A program made the position numbers and the translations under genes. From NCBI RefSeq assembly GCF_016907275.1, contig NZ_JAFBBP010000001.1:992001-1056000 (forward strand): 64,000 nt of DNA, written 5' to 3'. The notes under the pieces were generated by a model. The model did not search any database and was not told the DNA's origin. It saw nothing but the letters and a program-made list of their open reading frames with translations. The first letter of the stretch is position 1, and each line of letters opens with the position of its first letter. Origin of the DNA: Micromonospora luteifusca (GTDB taxonomy: Bacteria; Actinomycetota; Actinomycetes; Mycobacteriales; Micromonosporaceae). This document shows positions 54,443 through 63,946 of this stretch, in pieces.

Positions 54443-55777
54443 ATGTCACCCGATGCCCACGTGATCGACATCCACCCCGCCCGACAACTGCGGGTGCTGA
54501 TGCTCTCCTGGGAGTACCCGCCGGTGCTCGTCGGCGGTCTCGGCCGACACGTGCACGCCCTCTCCGTCGCCCTCGCCGCCGCCGGCCACGAAGTCACCGT
54601 CGTCACCCGCCACAGCGACGGCGCACCCCACGAGGAATACGCCGACGGCGTCCGCATCCTGCGCGCCCCCGAAGACCCCGTCACCTTCCCCCTCGCCACC
54701 AACTCCCTGCTCGCCTGGACCATGGCCTTCAACCACACCCTCACCCGCACCGCGCTGCGCGCCACCCAGGCCGACACCTACGACGTCATCCACGCCCACG
54801 ACTGGCTCGTCGCCCACACCGCCATCACCCTGGCCGAGCACCTGGACCTGCCCCTGGTCACCACCATGCACGCCACCGAGGCGGGGCGGCACCAGGGCTG
54901 GCTGCCCGAGGAGATGAACCGCACCATCCACGGCGTCGAGCACTGGCTCAGCGGCTCCTCCGTTCGGGTGATCACCTGCTCCGGCTACATGCGCGACCAG
55001 GTGACCGCCCTGTTCGACGTACCGGCCGCCCAGGTCGACGTGGTGCCCAACGGGGTCGACGGCCGGGCCTGGCGGGCCCGGCCGCGGGCGGTCGCGTCGG
55101 CCCGAGCACGGTTCGCCGGGGACGGCCCGTTGGTCGGGTACGCCGGGCGGCTGGTCTACGAGAAGGGCGTCCAGCACCTGGTGCACGCGGTTCCCCGGCT
55201 GCGCGACCGGCACCCCGGGCTCCGCGTGGTGATCGCCGGCGACGGCCCGTACCGCCCCGAGTTGGAGGCCCAGGCCCGACGGCTGGCACTCGGCTCGACC
55301 GTTCGGTTCACCGGCTTCCTCGACTCCACCCAACTGCCGGCGATGCTCGGCGCCACCGACGCGACAGTGGTGCCCAGCCTCTACGAGCCGTTCGGCATGG
55401 TGGCGCTGGAGGCGGCGGCCGCCGGAGCGCCACTGGCGGTGGCCCGCACCGGCGGCCTCGCCGAGATCGTCGAGCCCGGCGTGACCGGGGTGACGTTCCC
55501 GCACAGCGACCCGGACGCCCTCGCCGGCGCGGTCGGTCAACTGCTCGGCGACGAGGTCTTCGCCCGACGGGTGGCCCGCCGGGCCCGCACCATGGTCGGC
55601 GAGCAGTACGGGTGGGCCACCATCGCGGCCCGCACCGCCGCCAGTTACACCGCCGCCCGTCGGGAGCACGGCCCGCTGCAGGCCCGGCGCGCCGCCGCCC
55701 AACTGGCCGGTGGACGCACCCAGATCGCCATCCCGGAGGGGAATCTGCTGGCCGCCGCCGACCACGCCGCCTGCTGA
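54443..55777 (+). CDS. GT4 glycosyltransferase, glycogen/alpha-glucan synthase-like
   Basis: 444 residues from ATG 54443, behind AAAGGGGG. N-domain LRVLMLSWEYPPVLVGGLGR, HVHALSVALAAAGHEVTVVT; C-domain GYAGRLVYEKGVQHLV, E-x7-E in PSLYEPFGMVALEAAAAG. This matches the GT4 family that includes GlgM and related alpha-glucan synthases. The neighbour debranching enzyme and GH63 support glucan metabolism. Donor could be ADP-glucose or GDP/UDP-sugar; not determined from sequence. Confidence 0.88.
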   Translation: MSPDAHVIDIHPARQLRVLMLSWEYPPVLVGGLGRHVHALSVALAAAGHEVTVVTRHSDGAPHEEYADGVRILRAPEDPVTFPLATNSLLAWTMAFNHTLTRTALRATQADTYDVIHAHDWLVAHTAITLAEHLDLPLVTTMHATEAGRHQGWLPEEMNRTIHGVEHWLSGSSVRVITCSGYMRDQVTALFDVPAAQVDVVPNGVDGRAWRARPRAVASARARFAGDGPLVGYAGRLVYEKGVQHLVHAVPRLRDRHPGLRVVIAGDGPYRPELEAQARRLALGSTVRFTGFLDSTQLPAMLGATDATVVPSLYEPFGMVALEAAAAGAPLAVARTGGLAEIVEPGVTGVTFPHSDPDALAGAVGQLLGDEVFARRVARRARTMVGEQYGWATIAARTAASYTAARREHGPLQARRAAAQLAGGRTQIAIPEGNLLAAADHAAC

Positions 55778-55859
55778 CCGAGTCGGACGACCGATAGGTG
55801 ACTTCCGATCCGCTGGTTAGGGTGTAGCCCGGACAGCGGCTGAGGAGGAGCGTGCCTAG

Positions 55860-57593
55860 GTGCTGATCGCCGGTCGGTACCGGCTGCTCGACCTGGTGGG
55901 TCGCGGGGGCATGGGTCGGGTGTGGCGGGCCCGCGACGAGATGCTGCACCGCGAGGTCGCGGTGAAGGAGATCGTCCCGCCGAGTTGGCTGGCCGATCCG
56001 GAACGGGCCGAGCTGCGCGCACGCACCCTGCGGGAGGCGCGCGCCGCGGCCCGGCTCAACCATCCCGCCGTGGTGCGGCTCTACGACGTCATTCCGGTCG
56101 ACGGCAGCCCGTGGATCGTGATGGAGTACGTGCCGTCCCGCACCCTGCAGGACCTAGTGGACGCCGAAGGGCCGCTGCAACCGGCCCACGCGGCCCGGAT
56201 CGGCCTGGCCGTGCTCGACGCGCTACAGGCCGCGCACACCGCCGGGGTGCTGCACCGCGACATCAAACCGCAGAACGTGCTCGTGGCGCACGACGGGCGG
56301 GTGATGCTCACCGACTTCGGGCTCGCCACCTTCGACGGCGGCGACGGCGCGACAACCCGGCCCGGCATGGTCCTCGGCTCCCCGCAGTACGTCGCCCCCG
56401 AGCGGGCCGCCGAGGGGGTCTCCACGGTGACCGCCGACCTGTGGTCGCTCGGGGCAACCCTGCACGCCGCCGTGGAGGGCCGTTCCCCGTACGCCCGCAG
56501 CACCGCGATGGCCACCCTGAGCGCACTGGCCGCCGGGCCACCGGATCCGGCCCCGCACGCTGGGTCGCTCGCGCCGGTGCTCGCCGGGCTGCTGCGCCGC
56601 GACCCGCGCGACCGCCTCGATCACGATACGGCCCGCCGGTTGCTCACGACGGCCGCGACCGGCCGCACCGATCCGCCATCGACGACCGACCACCTCGACC
56701 CGCCGCCGGCGACCGGCCAGCTTGACCCGGCGGCGGCCGACGGGCCCACTGTGGCCGACGACCTCGCCAATCAGGACATCACCATCCCGCTGCCCGAGCC
56801 CGGACAGGCCGCCGACCCGGCCGGACCGGCTCCGGCGCTCCCCCGGCCGGGCGCGCCGCGCTCGGCCCGGCGGGTGGCGCTGGTCGCCGTGGCGCTACTG
56901 GTGGCCGCCGCGGCCGGGGTGGGCACCGCGCTGGCCGTCACCGCCGACAGGCCCACCGGCACCGCCGACAATCCCACCGGCACCGCCACCCGGCCCACCG
57001 CGCCGCCGCCGTACGGCGGTGGTCAGGATGGCCCCTTCGGTCCCGGCCCCGACCGCCACCGTCCGCCACGGGGCGGGCCCGGAATGCCCCCGCCACCGTT
57101 TCCCTGCGTCCGCCCGGACGTCGTCGGTGCGCCGGTGTCGGCTGGCACGCCGCCTCCCAACGAGGAACTCCGCCTACCGTCCGGCTGGGTCTGGCATGCC
57201 GACACCGCCGGCTTCCGGGTCACCGTGCCGGCGACCTGGCGATACTCCCGCGACGGCCGGGCGGCCTGCTTCCAGGACCCGGCGACCGGTCGAGCCTTCA
57301 GCGTCGCCGAGGGCGGCGCGGCCGATCCCCTGGTCCGGCTGCGGACCGCCCGTGACGCGGCAGCCGGGGCCGGGGCTTTGCCTGGGTACGACGAGATCCT
57401 CCTCTCCGCGAGCAACCGCGGGGCGGAATGGGAGTGCCGCTGGAGGGCACCGGACGGACCCTGGCTGCACGCCCGGCAACTCGTCGTCGGGACCGACCGT
57501 TGGACGCTGGGCTGGATCACCGACGACGCGGACTGGGCCTCGGCCGACGCCGACTGGGCCAAAGTGCGAGAGAGTTTCCGAGCACCCCACTGA
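55860..57593 (+). CDS. Receptor-type Ser/Thr protein kinase, paralog 1
   Basis: 577 residues from GTG 55860, with AGGAGG upstream. The kinase domain has RGGMGRVWRARDE (Gly loop), EVAVKEIVPPSW (Lys), LHRDIKPQNVL (catalytic loop) and LTDFGLATF (DFG). One membrane helix (VALVAVALLVAAAAGVGTAL) separates it from a Pro-rich linker and an external domain of about 150 residues (WVWHADTAGFRVTVPATWRY). It likely senses something outside and phosphorylates cytoplasmic proteins. Confidence 0.93.
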   Translation: MLIAGRYRLLDLVGRGGMGRVWRARDEMLHREVAVKEIVPPSWLADPERAELRARTLREARAAARLNHPAVVRLYDVIPVDGSPWIVMEYVPSRTLQDLVDAEGPLQPAHAARIGLAVLDALQAAHTAGVLHRDIKPQNVLVAHDGRVMLTDFGLATFDGGDGATTRPGMVLGSPQYVAPERAAEGVSTVTADLWSLGATLHAAVEGRSPYARSTAMATLSALAAGPPDPAPHAGSLAPVLAGLLRRDPRDRLDHDTARRLLTTAATGRTDPPSTTDHLDPPPATGQLDPAAADGPTVADDLANQDITIPLPEPGQAADPAGPAPALPRPGAPRSARRVALVAVALLVAAAAGVGTALAVTADRPTGTADNPTGTATRPTAPPPYGGGQDGPFGPGPDRHRPPRGGPGMPPPPFPCVRPDVVGAPVSAGTPPPNEELRLPSGWVWHADTAGFRVTVPATWRYSRDGRAACFQDPATGRAFSVAEGGAADPLVRLRTARDAAAGAGALPGYDEILLSASNRGAEWECRWRAPDGPWLHARQLVVGTDRWTLGWITDDADWASADADWAKVRESFRAPH

Positions 57594-57712
57594 CCTGCAC
57601 CGTATGGCCATGATCCAAGCCACCGTCCGGCGTGGATCGAGGCCGCTCAGTGGATGAGAATGCCGGACTCCGTGGCTATCGTGTAACTCGGGGTGACCGA
57701 GGGGGAGCGACC

Positions 57713-59458
57713 GTGCATCAGTTGCTGATCGCGGGTCGGTACCGGCTGCTCGACCTGGTCGGCACCGGCGGGATGGGCCGGGTGTGGCTTGCCCGTGACG
57801 AGATGCTGCACCGCGACGTCGCGGTGAAGGAGGTCGTGCCGCCGTCCTGGCTGGCCGAGGCCGAGCGCGAGGAGTTGCGGCTGCGGACGCTGCGCGAGGC
57901 ACGCACCGCTGCCCGCCTCAACCACCCCAACGTGGTCCGCATCTACGACGTCGTGCACGACCGGGAAAACCCCTGGATCGTGATGGAGTACGTGCCGTCC
58001 CGGTCGGTGCAACAGATCATCAGCGCCGAGGGACCACTGAGCCCGCAACGCACTGCCCGAATCGGGCTGGCGGTGCTCGCCGCTCTGCGGGCCGCGCACA
58101 GGGCCGGGGTGTTGCACCGCGATGTGAAACCGCACAACGTGCTGGTGGCCGACGACGGGCGGGTGGTGCTCACCGACTTCGGGCTGGCCACCTTCGACGG
58201 CGGCGAAGGTGCGATGACCGGGCCGGGCATGGTCCTCGGCTCCCCGCAGTTCGTCGCGCCCGAACGGGCCCGCGAAGGGGTGTCCGATCCGCGTACCGAC
58301 TTGTGGTCACTTGGCGCGACGCTCTTCGCGGCGGTCGAGGGCCAGTCACCGTACGCCCGATCGAGCGCGATGGCGACGCTCAGCGCACTGGCAACCGAAC
58401 CACCGGACCCAATGCTCCGCGCCGGTCCGTTGCGTCCCGCGCTCACCGGCCTGCTAGAGCGCGAGCCCTGGCGGCGGTTGACCGCCATCGAGGTGGAACC
58501 GCTGCTGCGACGTGCCGCGGCGGACCACGACCAGACCATCGGTCCAGCCCCGTCCTCGGCAGTGGCCGCAGTCCGCAACGCGAGCCGTGCCGTCATGCCC
58601 GACCCGGTCGACCCGGCGTACCCAGTCGACCCGGCGCACCCGATCGACCCGGCAGGTCCGGCGCACCCGATCGACCCGGCAGGTCCGGCGCACCCGATCG
58701 ACCCGGCGGGCCCGGTCGACCCGGCGCATCCGGTGGGTCCGGCGACGCCGGCCCTACGGCCGGCGAGCCGCTTGCGCAGACGGCGGCAGCGCCTCGTCGC
58801 CCTGGTCGCGACGGCCACCGCCCTGCTCGCCGCCATGGGCGTCACCTGGGCACTGGTCGACCGGAACAATGAGCGGACACCACCGTCCGGTGCCGGCGGC
58901 GGCGGCGCGCCGACCTCCAGGCCGGCCGCGTTCGCCTGCGCGAAGCCACCACCACCGCCACCGACGTCCACTCCGGTGGCGTCGGTGCCGCGACCGGCCG
59001 ACGCGCGATACCGGCTGCGTGACGGCTGGACCTGGCACGACGACCCGGCCGGGTTTCGGATCGCCGCACCAGTGGGTTGGACGCGCTGGACCGAAGGAGC
59101 GGTGACCTGCTTCCGGGAGCCCGACGGTGCCCGGGTGCTCAGTGTCGAGGCAGGGCCGGCCCGGCCCGACCCGGTGGCGTACTGGCAGGCCGAGGAGGTG
59201 CGACTCACCATCGGCGACCCGCTACTGACGAACTATCGCAAGGTGGACATCTCCGCGATGGACATCTTCGAGGGCGGCGCGGTCTGGGAGTGCGGTTGGG
59301 AGAACGCCGCCGGCGAACAGGTACACAGTTTTCGGCTGCTCGCCAACACCTCGGCCCGGCGTTCCTACATCGTCTCGTGGTTGACAAAAGAGTTCGACTG
59401 GCAGGTCAACGCCGCATACTTGCCGATGATCCGGCAGAGCTTCACCCCTGCCATGTGA
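57713..59458 (+). CDS. Receptor-type Ser/Thr protein kinase, paralog 2
   Basis: 581 residues from GTG 57713 (GAGGGGGAG upstream). Kinase motifs TGGMGRVWLARDE, DVAVKEVVPPSW, LHRDVKPHNVL and LTDFGLATF are nearly the same as in paralog 1. The helix is LVALVATATALLAAMGVTWAL. The external domain (GWTWHDDPAGFRIAAPVGWT, then CFREPDGARVLSVEAG) is homologous to that of paralog 1 but clearly diverged. The linker contains a 27-bp tandem repeat (listed). Tandem duplication is the simplest origin. Confidence 0.93.
   Translation: MHQLLIAGRYRLLDLVGTGGMGRVWLARDEMLHRDVAVKEVVPPSWLAEAEREELRLRTLREARTAARLNHPNVVRIYDVVHDRENPWIVMEYVPSRSVQQIISAEGPLSPQRTARIGLAVLAALRAAHRAGVLHRDVKPHNVLVADDGRVVLTDFGLATFDGGEGAMTGPGMVLGSPQFVAPERAREGVSDPRTDLWSLGATLFAAVEGQSPYARSSAMATLSALATEPPDPMLRAGPLRPALTGLLEREPWRRLTAIEVEPLLRRAAADHDQTIGPAPSSAVAAVRNASRAVMPDPVDPAYPVDPAHPIDPAGPAHPIDPAGPAHPIDPAGPVDPAHPVGPATPALRPASRLRRRRQRLVALVATATALLAAMGVTWALVDRNNERTPPSGAGGGGAPTSRPAAFACAKPPPPPPTSTPVASVPRPADARYRLRDGWTWHDDPAGFRIAAPVGWTRWTEGAVTCFREPDGARVLSVEAGPARPDPVAYWQAEEVRLTIGDPLLTNYRKVDISAMDIFEGGAVWECGWENAAGEQVHSFRLLANTSARRSYIVSWLTKEFDWQVNAAYLPMIRQSFTPAM
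58634..58714 (+). repeat. Three tandem 27-bp units encoding AHPIDPAGP
   Basis: Units at 58634, 58661 and 58688; the first two are identical and the third differs at two bases. Shorter PVDPA-type copies flank them. They lie in the juxtamembrane linker of the second kinase on the cytoplasmic side. Confidence 0.9.
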
Positions 59459-59560
59459 CGGTGTCCGATGTGGACCGACCGGGTGATGCCCCTGCGGCGC
59501 AGACGCTGACTACAGTGGCGTAGTTTTGGCGCTCAAGATCCCTGGGGAGGGTGAGCCGAG

Positions 59561-60370
59561 ATGATGGGACCGCAACACGCGCTGTCTGGCGCGGCGGTGT
59601 GGCTGGCTGGCTCCTGGGCACTGGAGCAGTTCGCCGACTACCACCAGTCGCCGCTCGCGTTGGCGGTGGGCACTGCGGTGTGCGCCGGTGGCGCGCTCTT
59701 TCCCGACCTCGACATGTCGGGCAAGGTGACCAAGAACCAGGGTGGGGCCACCGTGGCCCGCACCTTCGGGGTCTTCTCGCTCTTTGCCGCCGAGGTGATG
59801 GAGAAGGTCTCCCTCGGGGTCTACTACGCCACGAAGCTCAGCAAGGACCCGCGCCGCAACAACGGGCACCGGACGCTGACCCACACGCTGCCGTTCACCC
59901 TGCTGGTCGGCTGGGGCACCACCGCGCTCTGCGCCGCGTACGGCAAGTGGGCGGTCATCACCATCCTGTTCTTCATGTTCGGCCTGGCGTTGCGCGGGCT
60001 GTTCGACGAGTGGGCCGAGCGGGCCGGGTGGGTGATCATTACTCTCGCGTCGGCTGGGGCGGCCTGGTTCACCTTCGCCAACCTGCCGGGCGGACGCGGC
60101 TATCCGCTGATCGGCACCGCGCTGGGCGTGGGCTGCTTCGTGCACATCCTGGGCGACATGATCACCCGAGCTGGCGTGCCGATCCTCTGGCCGATCCCGA
60201 TCAAACGGCGCATGTGGATGATGATCGGTCTGCCGAACAGCATCGCCCTGCGCGTCGGCAGCAAGGCCGAAGTGGTCGGGATGCGCATCGCACTGACCGT
60301 CGTCTCGGCGCTCGCCACCGTCGGCCTGATCGCGCCCTCGGTGCTGAGCCGATTCGACATCGATATATGA
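59561..60370 (+). CDS. Membrane-bound metal-dependent hydrolase-like protein (YdjM/DUF457 type)
   Basis: 269 residues; ATG codons at 59561 and 59564 behind GGGGAGGG. GPQHALSGAAVW has the first His, GGALFPDLDMSG the acidic pair, NNGHRTLTHTL two His, and FVHILGDMITRAGVPILWPI a His and Asp. These match the YdjM/DUF457 membrane hydrolase family, and several helices span the membrane. It overlaps the amidohydrolase gene by 4 nt. Substrate unknown. Confidence 0.88.
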   Translation: MMGPQHALSGAAVWLAGSWALEQFADYHQSPLALAVGTAVCAGGALFPDLDMSGKVTKNQGGATVARTFGVFSLFAAEVMEKVSLGVYYATKLSKDPRRNNGHRTLTHTLPFTLLVGWGTTALCAAYGKWAVITILFFMFGLALRGLFDEWAERAGWVIITLASAGAAWFTFANLPGGRGYPLIGTALGVGCFVHILGDMITRAGVPILWPIPIKRRMWMMIGLPNSIALRVGSKAEVVGMRIALTVVSALATVGLIAPSVLSRFDIDI

Positions 60371-61275
60371 CCGATCCGGGGCCGGTGATCCCGCCGGCCG
60401 CGGACGAACGGGTGCCGGAGTTCTACCGCACCCTGGGGCTACCCGGCCTCGCCGACGTACACGTGCACTTCCTACCGCCGCGACTGCTGCGTCGGGTGTG
60501 GGCCTACTTCGACGCCGCCGGGCCGCTGGTCGGCACCGAATGGCCGATCCTCTACCGGTGGAGCGACGCCGACCGGGTCGCACACCTGCGCCGGCTCGGG
60601 GTGCGGGCGTTCAGCGCATTGGCGTACGCGCACCGGCCAGGCATGGCGGCGGAACTCAACCGCTGGACACTGGAATTCGCCCACGACACCCCCGGTTGCC
60701 TGGCCTCGGCCACGTTCTTCCCCGAGCCGGGCGCCCCCGGGTACGTCGAGGCGGCGCTCGCGGGTGGCGCCAAACTGTTCAAGGTGCACGTGCAGGTCGG
60801 AGGCTTCGCCCCGACCGACCCGACGTTGGACCAGGTCTGGGGAATGCTGGCCGATGCGGGCGTGCCGGTGGTGGTGCACGCCGGACACGCACCGGTGGGT
60901 ACCGCGCACACCGGACCCGGTCCGTTCGCCGCCCTGCTCGCCCGCCACCCCCGACTGCCCGCGGTGGTGGCGCACCTCGGCGCCCCGGACTACCGCGCCT
61001 TCCTGGACCTGGCAGAGGCGTACGAGCACGTCCGCCTGGACACCACGATGGCATTCACGCCGTTCTTCGACCAGTTCGTTCCCTTCCCCACCGACGAGTT
61101 GCCCCGGCTGCGCGAGTTGGGACTGGCCGGCAAGGTGTTGCTGGGCAGCGACTTCCCGAACATCCCGTACCCGTACGCCGACCAACTGACCGGGTTGGCC
61201 CGACTGGACCTGGGCGACGACTGGCTGCGCGCGGTCTGCTGGGACAGCGCCGCCGCCCTGTTCGACCTGCCCTGA
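60367..61275 (+). CDS. Amidohydrolase-2 family metal-dependent hydrolase
   Basis: 302 residues from ATG 60367. ADVHVHFLPPRL carries the H-x-H metal pair, LFKVHVQVGGF is the strand near the active site, VVVHAGHAPVG adds a His, VAHLGAPDY another, and LLGSDFPNIPYPY the metal-binding Asp. This fits TIM-barrel amidohydrolases (decarboxylase/hydrolase group). Translationally coupled to the membrane hydrolase, suggesting a joint but unknown pathway. Confidence 0.92.
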   Translation: MTDPGPVIPPAADERVPEFYRTLGLPGLADVHVHFLPPRLLRRVWAYFDAAGPLVGTEWPILYRWSDADRVAHLRRLGVRAFSALAYAHRPGMAAELNRWTLEFAHDTPGCLASATFFPEPGAPGYVEAALAGGAKLFKVHVQVGGFAPTDPTLDQVWGMLADAGVPVVVHAGHAPVGTAHTGPGPFAALLARHPRLPAVVAHLGAPDYRAFLDLAEAYEHVRLDTTMAFTPFFDQFVPFPTDELPRLRELGLAGKVLLGSDFPNIPYPYADQLTGLARLDLGDDWLRAVCWDSAAALFDLP

Positions 61276-61392
61276 CCCCCTCCGGCAGACGGCACCACCC
61301 CGCCCCGAGGCCCGCCTCCGCCCCGGTCGGGCGGCCGGGGCGGGGGGGACGAGGGCCGCGCGGCGGGCCGGGCATCTTTTCGACATCACCTA

Positions 61393-61452
61393 TTGACGTC
61401 GCCGTAACAGGTGGCCTAGCGTCTGTCGAACCGCTTCGTCGAAGCGTTTCGA
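61393..61452 (+). promoter_or_regulatory. Promoter with two LacI-type operator palindromes before the lacI-like gene
   Basis: TTGACG (61393-61398) and TAGCGT (61417-61422) make a -35/-10 pair with an 18-bp spacer. Right after the -10 lie TCGAACCGCTTCGT (61426-61439) and TCGAAGCGTTTCGA (61439-61452). The second is a near-perfect CG-centred palindrome of LacI type and the two together form a larger inverted repeat. Autorepression is the likely use. Confidence 0.75.
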
Positions 61453-61497
61453 CGATCATGCGGGAGCGATCCCATGCCAGGCCAGAGGAGGTGCGCG

Positions 61498-62556
61498 GTG
61501 GCCACCATGCACGACGTCGCCCGCCTCGCCCGGGTCTCGGTCAGCACCGTTTCGTACGTGCTCACCGGCACCCGGCCAATCTCGCAGGCCACCCGGGACA
61601 AGGTGCTCGCCGCGATGGCGGAGCTCGACTACCAGCCCAACGCGATGGCCCGGGGGCTGGCCAGCCGGCGCAGTCGGATCCTCGGCCTGCTGATGCCGAT
61701 GGACGAGCGCGGCCTCGGCGCCACCGAAACCGCCTTCGTGACCGGTGCCGCCGCGGCGGCCAGCGCCGCTGGTTATCACCTGGTGCTCTCGCCGGTCGGC
61801 GGCGGCGACCTCGACGACCTGCGTCGGCTGGCCAGCCAGCGGATGCTCGACGGCGTCGTGCTGATGGAGGTTCAGCTGGCCGACGAACGGGTCACCGTTC
61901 TCCAGGAGGCTGGCGTGCCGCTGGTGTTGATCGGCCGCACCGGCGACACCAGCACGCTCTCGTACGTCGACATCGACTTCGACCAGACCGTCCGGGACGC
62001 TGTCGCGCACCTCGTCGGTCTCGGGCACCGGAGGATCGTCTACGTCAACCACTCGGCTGCCACCTTGGCCAGCGGTTACGGGCCCGCGCTGCGTACCCGT
62101 GATGCCTTTGTCGCGGCGATGACCGGGCACGGTCTCGACCCGGTGATGATCCCGGCCGAGGACAGCGCCGCCGGCGGGCGGGCGGCCCTGGCCGCCGCGT
62201 TCGCGCAGGCCCCGGAGCTGACCGCCGTGCTGGCCATGAACGAGACCGCGATCTTCGGCATCCTCGGCGAACTGAGCGGCCGTGGGTTGTCGGTGCCCGA
62301 CGACGTCTCTGTCGTCTCGATGGTCACCTCGACGCAGGTGGCGGAGCTGGCGACCCCGGCGCTGACCGCGATGACGTCACCCGGTTCGGCCCTCGGTCGG
62401 ATCGCGATCGAGGCGCTGCTGCGCCACCTGGATGGCCCGGGCGACCACCGTCACCAGCAACTGCTGCCGTGCGCGTTGGAGATCCGGGGATCGACCGCCG
62501 CACCACGGCGGCCGGCATTGGTCACCTCTCGCCCATCGTCGATCGACGGGGGCTGA
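61498..62556 (+). CDS. LacI-family transcriptional repressor
   Basis: 352 residues from GTG 61498, 5 nt behind GAGGAGG; ATG 61507 is another start. The HTH reads TMHDVARLARVSVSTVSYVL, with the hinge helix region NAMARGLASRRS. The sugar-binding periplasmic-type domain has LGLLMPMDERG, GVPLVLIGRTG, HRRIVYVNHS and VSVVSMVTSTQVAELATPAL. It probably binds the palindromes just upstream and controls itself and the sugar importer starting at 62642. The ligand is unknown. Confidence 0.93.
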   Translation: MATMHDVARLARVSVSTVSYVLTGTRPISQATRDKVLAAMAELDYQPNAMARGLASRRSRILGLLMPMDERGLGATETAFVTGAAAAASAAGYHLVLSPVGGGDLDDLRRLASQRMLDGVVLMEVQLADERVTVLQEAGVPLVLIGRTGDTSTLSYVDIDFDQTVRDAVAHLVGLGHRRIVYVNHSAATLASGYGPALRTRDAFVAAMTGHGLDPVMIPAEDSAAGGRAALAAAFAQAPELTAVLAMNETAIFGILGELSGRGLSVPDDVSVVSMVTSTQVAELATPALTAMTSPGSALGRIAIEALLRHLDGPGDHRHQQLLPCALEIRGSTAAPRRPALVTSRPSSIDGG

Positions 62557-62641
62557 CCAGCGACAACGGCCCGCCGCCGCGCGGCAACGCGACGACGGGC
62601 CCAGTGCAGTACCGGCTAGATACTCAACGAGGAGGATAGCA

Positions 62642-63946
62642 ATGCAGCGATTCCGCCGGCTCGTCGCCGCGCTCGCCCTGGCGGCGACCGCGACGACCAC
62701 CGTGGCCGCCTGCGGTGGTGGTGACAACGGGGACGACAGCGGGGCCAAGACCCTGAAGCTCTGGCACTACGAGAGTGAAACCAGCGCCATGGGGGTCGGC
62801 TGGAACCGGGCGATCGAGATCTTCAAGACCGAGCACCCGGGCGTCGAGGTGCGCTTCGAGCGCAAGGCGTTCGAGCAGATCCAGCAGAACGCCGGCATGA
62901 TCATCAACTCGTCCGAAGGCCCGGACATCATGGAGTACAACAAGGGCAACGCGACCGCCGGTCTGCTCTCCTCCCAGGGCCTGCTCTCCGACCTGAGCGC
63001 CGAGGCCGACAAGCGCGGCTGGGCCGGCAAGCTCAGCCCCAGCCTGCAGACCACCGCCCGTTACAGCGACAAGGGCGTGATGGGCTCGGGCAAGTGGTTC
63101 GGTGTGCCGAACTACGGCGAGTACGTGACGGTCTATTACAACAAGGACCTCTTCGAGCGCAACGGCGTCAAGGTTCCGACCACGATGGCCGACATGACCG
63201 CCGCGATGGACACCTTCGTCGGCAAGGGCATCACCCCGCTGGGCATGGCCGGCGCCGAGTACCCGGCCGGCCAGCTCTTCTACCAGCTGGCCCTGTCCAA
63301 GGCGGACCGGCAGTTCGTCGACAACTACCAGCTCTACAAGAACCCGGTGGACTTCAAGGCCGACCCGCTGAAGTACGGCGCGGCGACCTTCGCCGACTGG
63401 GTGAAGAAGGGCTACGTCGCCAAGGACTCGGCCAGCCTCAAGGCCGAGGACATGGGTACCGCGTTCATCGGCGGCAAGGTTCCGATGATCGTCTCGGGTA
63501 GCTGGTGGTACGGCCGGTTCAAGACCGAGATGAAGGCCAACTGGGACACCTTCCTCTTCCCCGGCAACACCCTGCAGGCCGGCTCCTCCGGCAACCTCTG
63601 GGTGGTTCCGGAGAACAGCAAGGCCAAGAGCCTGGCGTACGACTTCATCGACATCACCCTGCGTCCGGAGATCCAGGACCTGATCGGCAACAACGGTGGT
63701 GTTCCGGTCGCCGCTGACGCGTCGAAGATCAGCGACCCGAAGGACCGCAAGCTGATCGAGGACTTCAACACGGTCAGCAAGTCCGACGGGCTCGCCTTCT
63801 ACCCGGACTGGCCGGTCCCCGGCTACTACGACGTGCTGGTGGGTGGATTCCAGGGCCTGATCAACGGCTCCAAGTCGCCCGACCAGGTCCTCGACTCGAT
63901 CGCCAAGCCGTACGCGGATGGCGTCAAGGAGATCACCGGCAAGTGA
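62642..63946 (+). CDS. Extracellular sugar-binding lipoprotein of an ABC importer
   Basis: 434 residues from ATG 62642, behind GAGGAGG. The signal peptide ends in a lipobox (TVAAC), giving a lipid-anchored protein. Family features: LKLWHYESETSAMGVGWNRA, IEIFKTEHPGVEVRFERK, NAGMIINSSEGPDIMEYNKG, PNYGEYVTVYYNKDLFERNG and VPMIVSGSWWYGRF. It binds a carbohydrate and hands it to permeases presumably encoded past the window. Preceded by the LacI gene 85 bp away, with no operator in the gap, so cotranscription is likely. Confidence 0.93.
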   Translation: MQRFRRLVAALALAATATTTVAACGGGDNGDDSGAKTLKLWHYESETSAMGVGWNRAIEIFKTEHPGVEVRFERKAFEQIQQNAGMIINSSEGPDIMEYNKGNATAGLLSSQGLLSDLSAEADKRGWAGKLSPSLQTTARYSDKGVMGSGKWFGVPNYGEYVTVYYNKDLFERNGVKVPTTMADMTAAMDTFVGKGITPLGMAGAEYPAGQLFYQLALSKADRQFVDNYQLYKNPVDFKADPLKYGAATFADWVKKGYVAKDSASLKAEDMGTAFIGGKVPMIVSGSWWYGRFKTEMKANWDTFLFPGNTLQAGSSGNLWVVPENSKAKSLAYDFIDITLRPEIQDLIGNNGGVPVAADASKISDPKDRKLIEDFNTVSKSDGLAFYPDWPVPGYYDVLVGGFQGLINGSKSPDQVLDSIAKPYADGVKEITGK

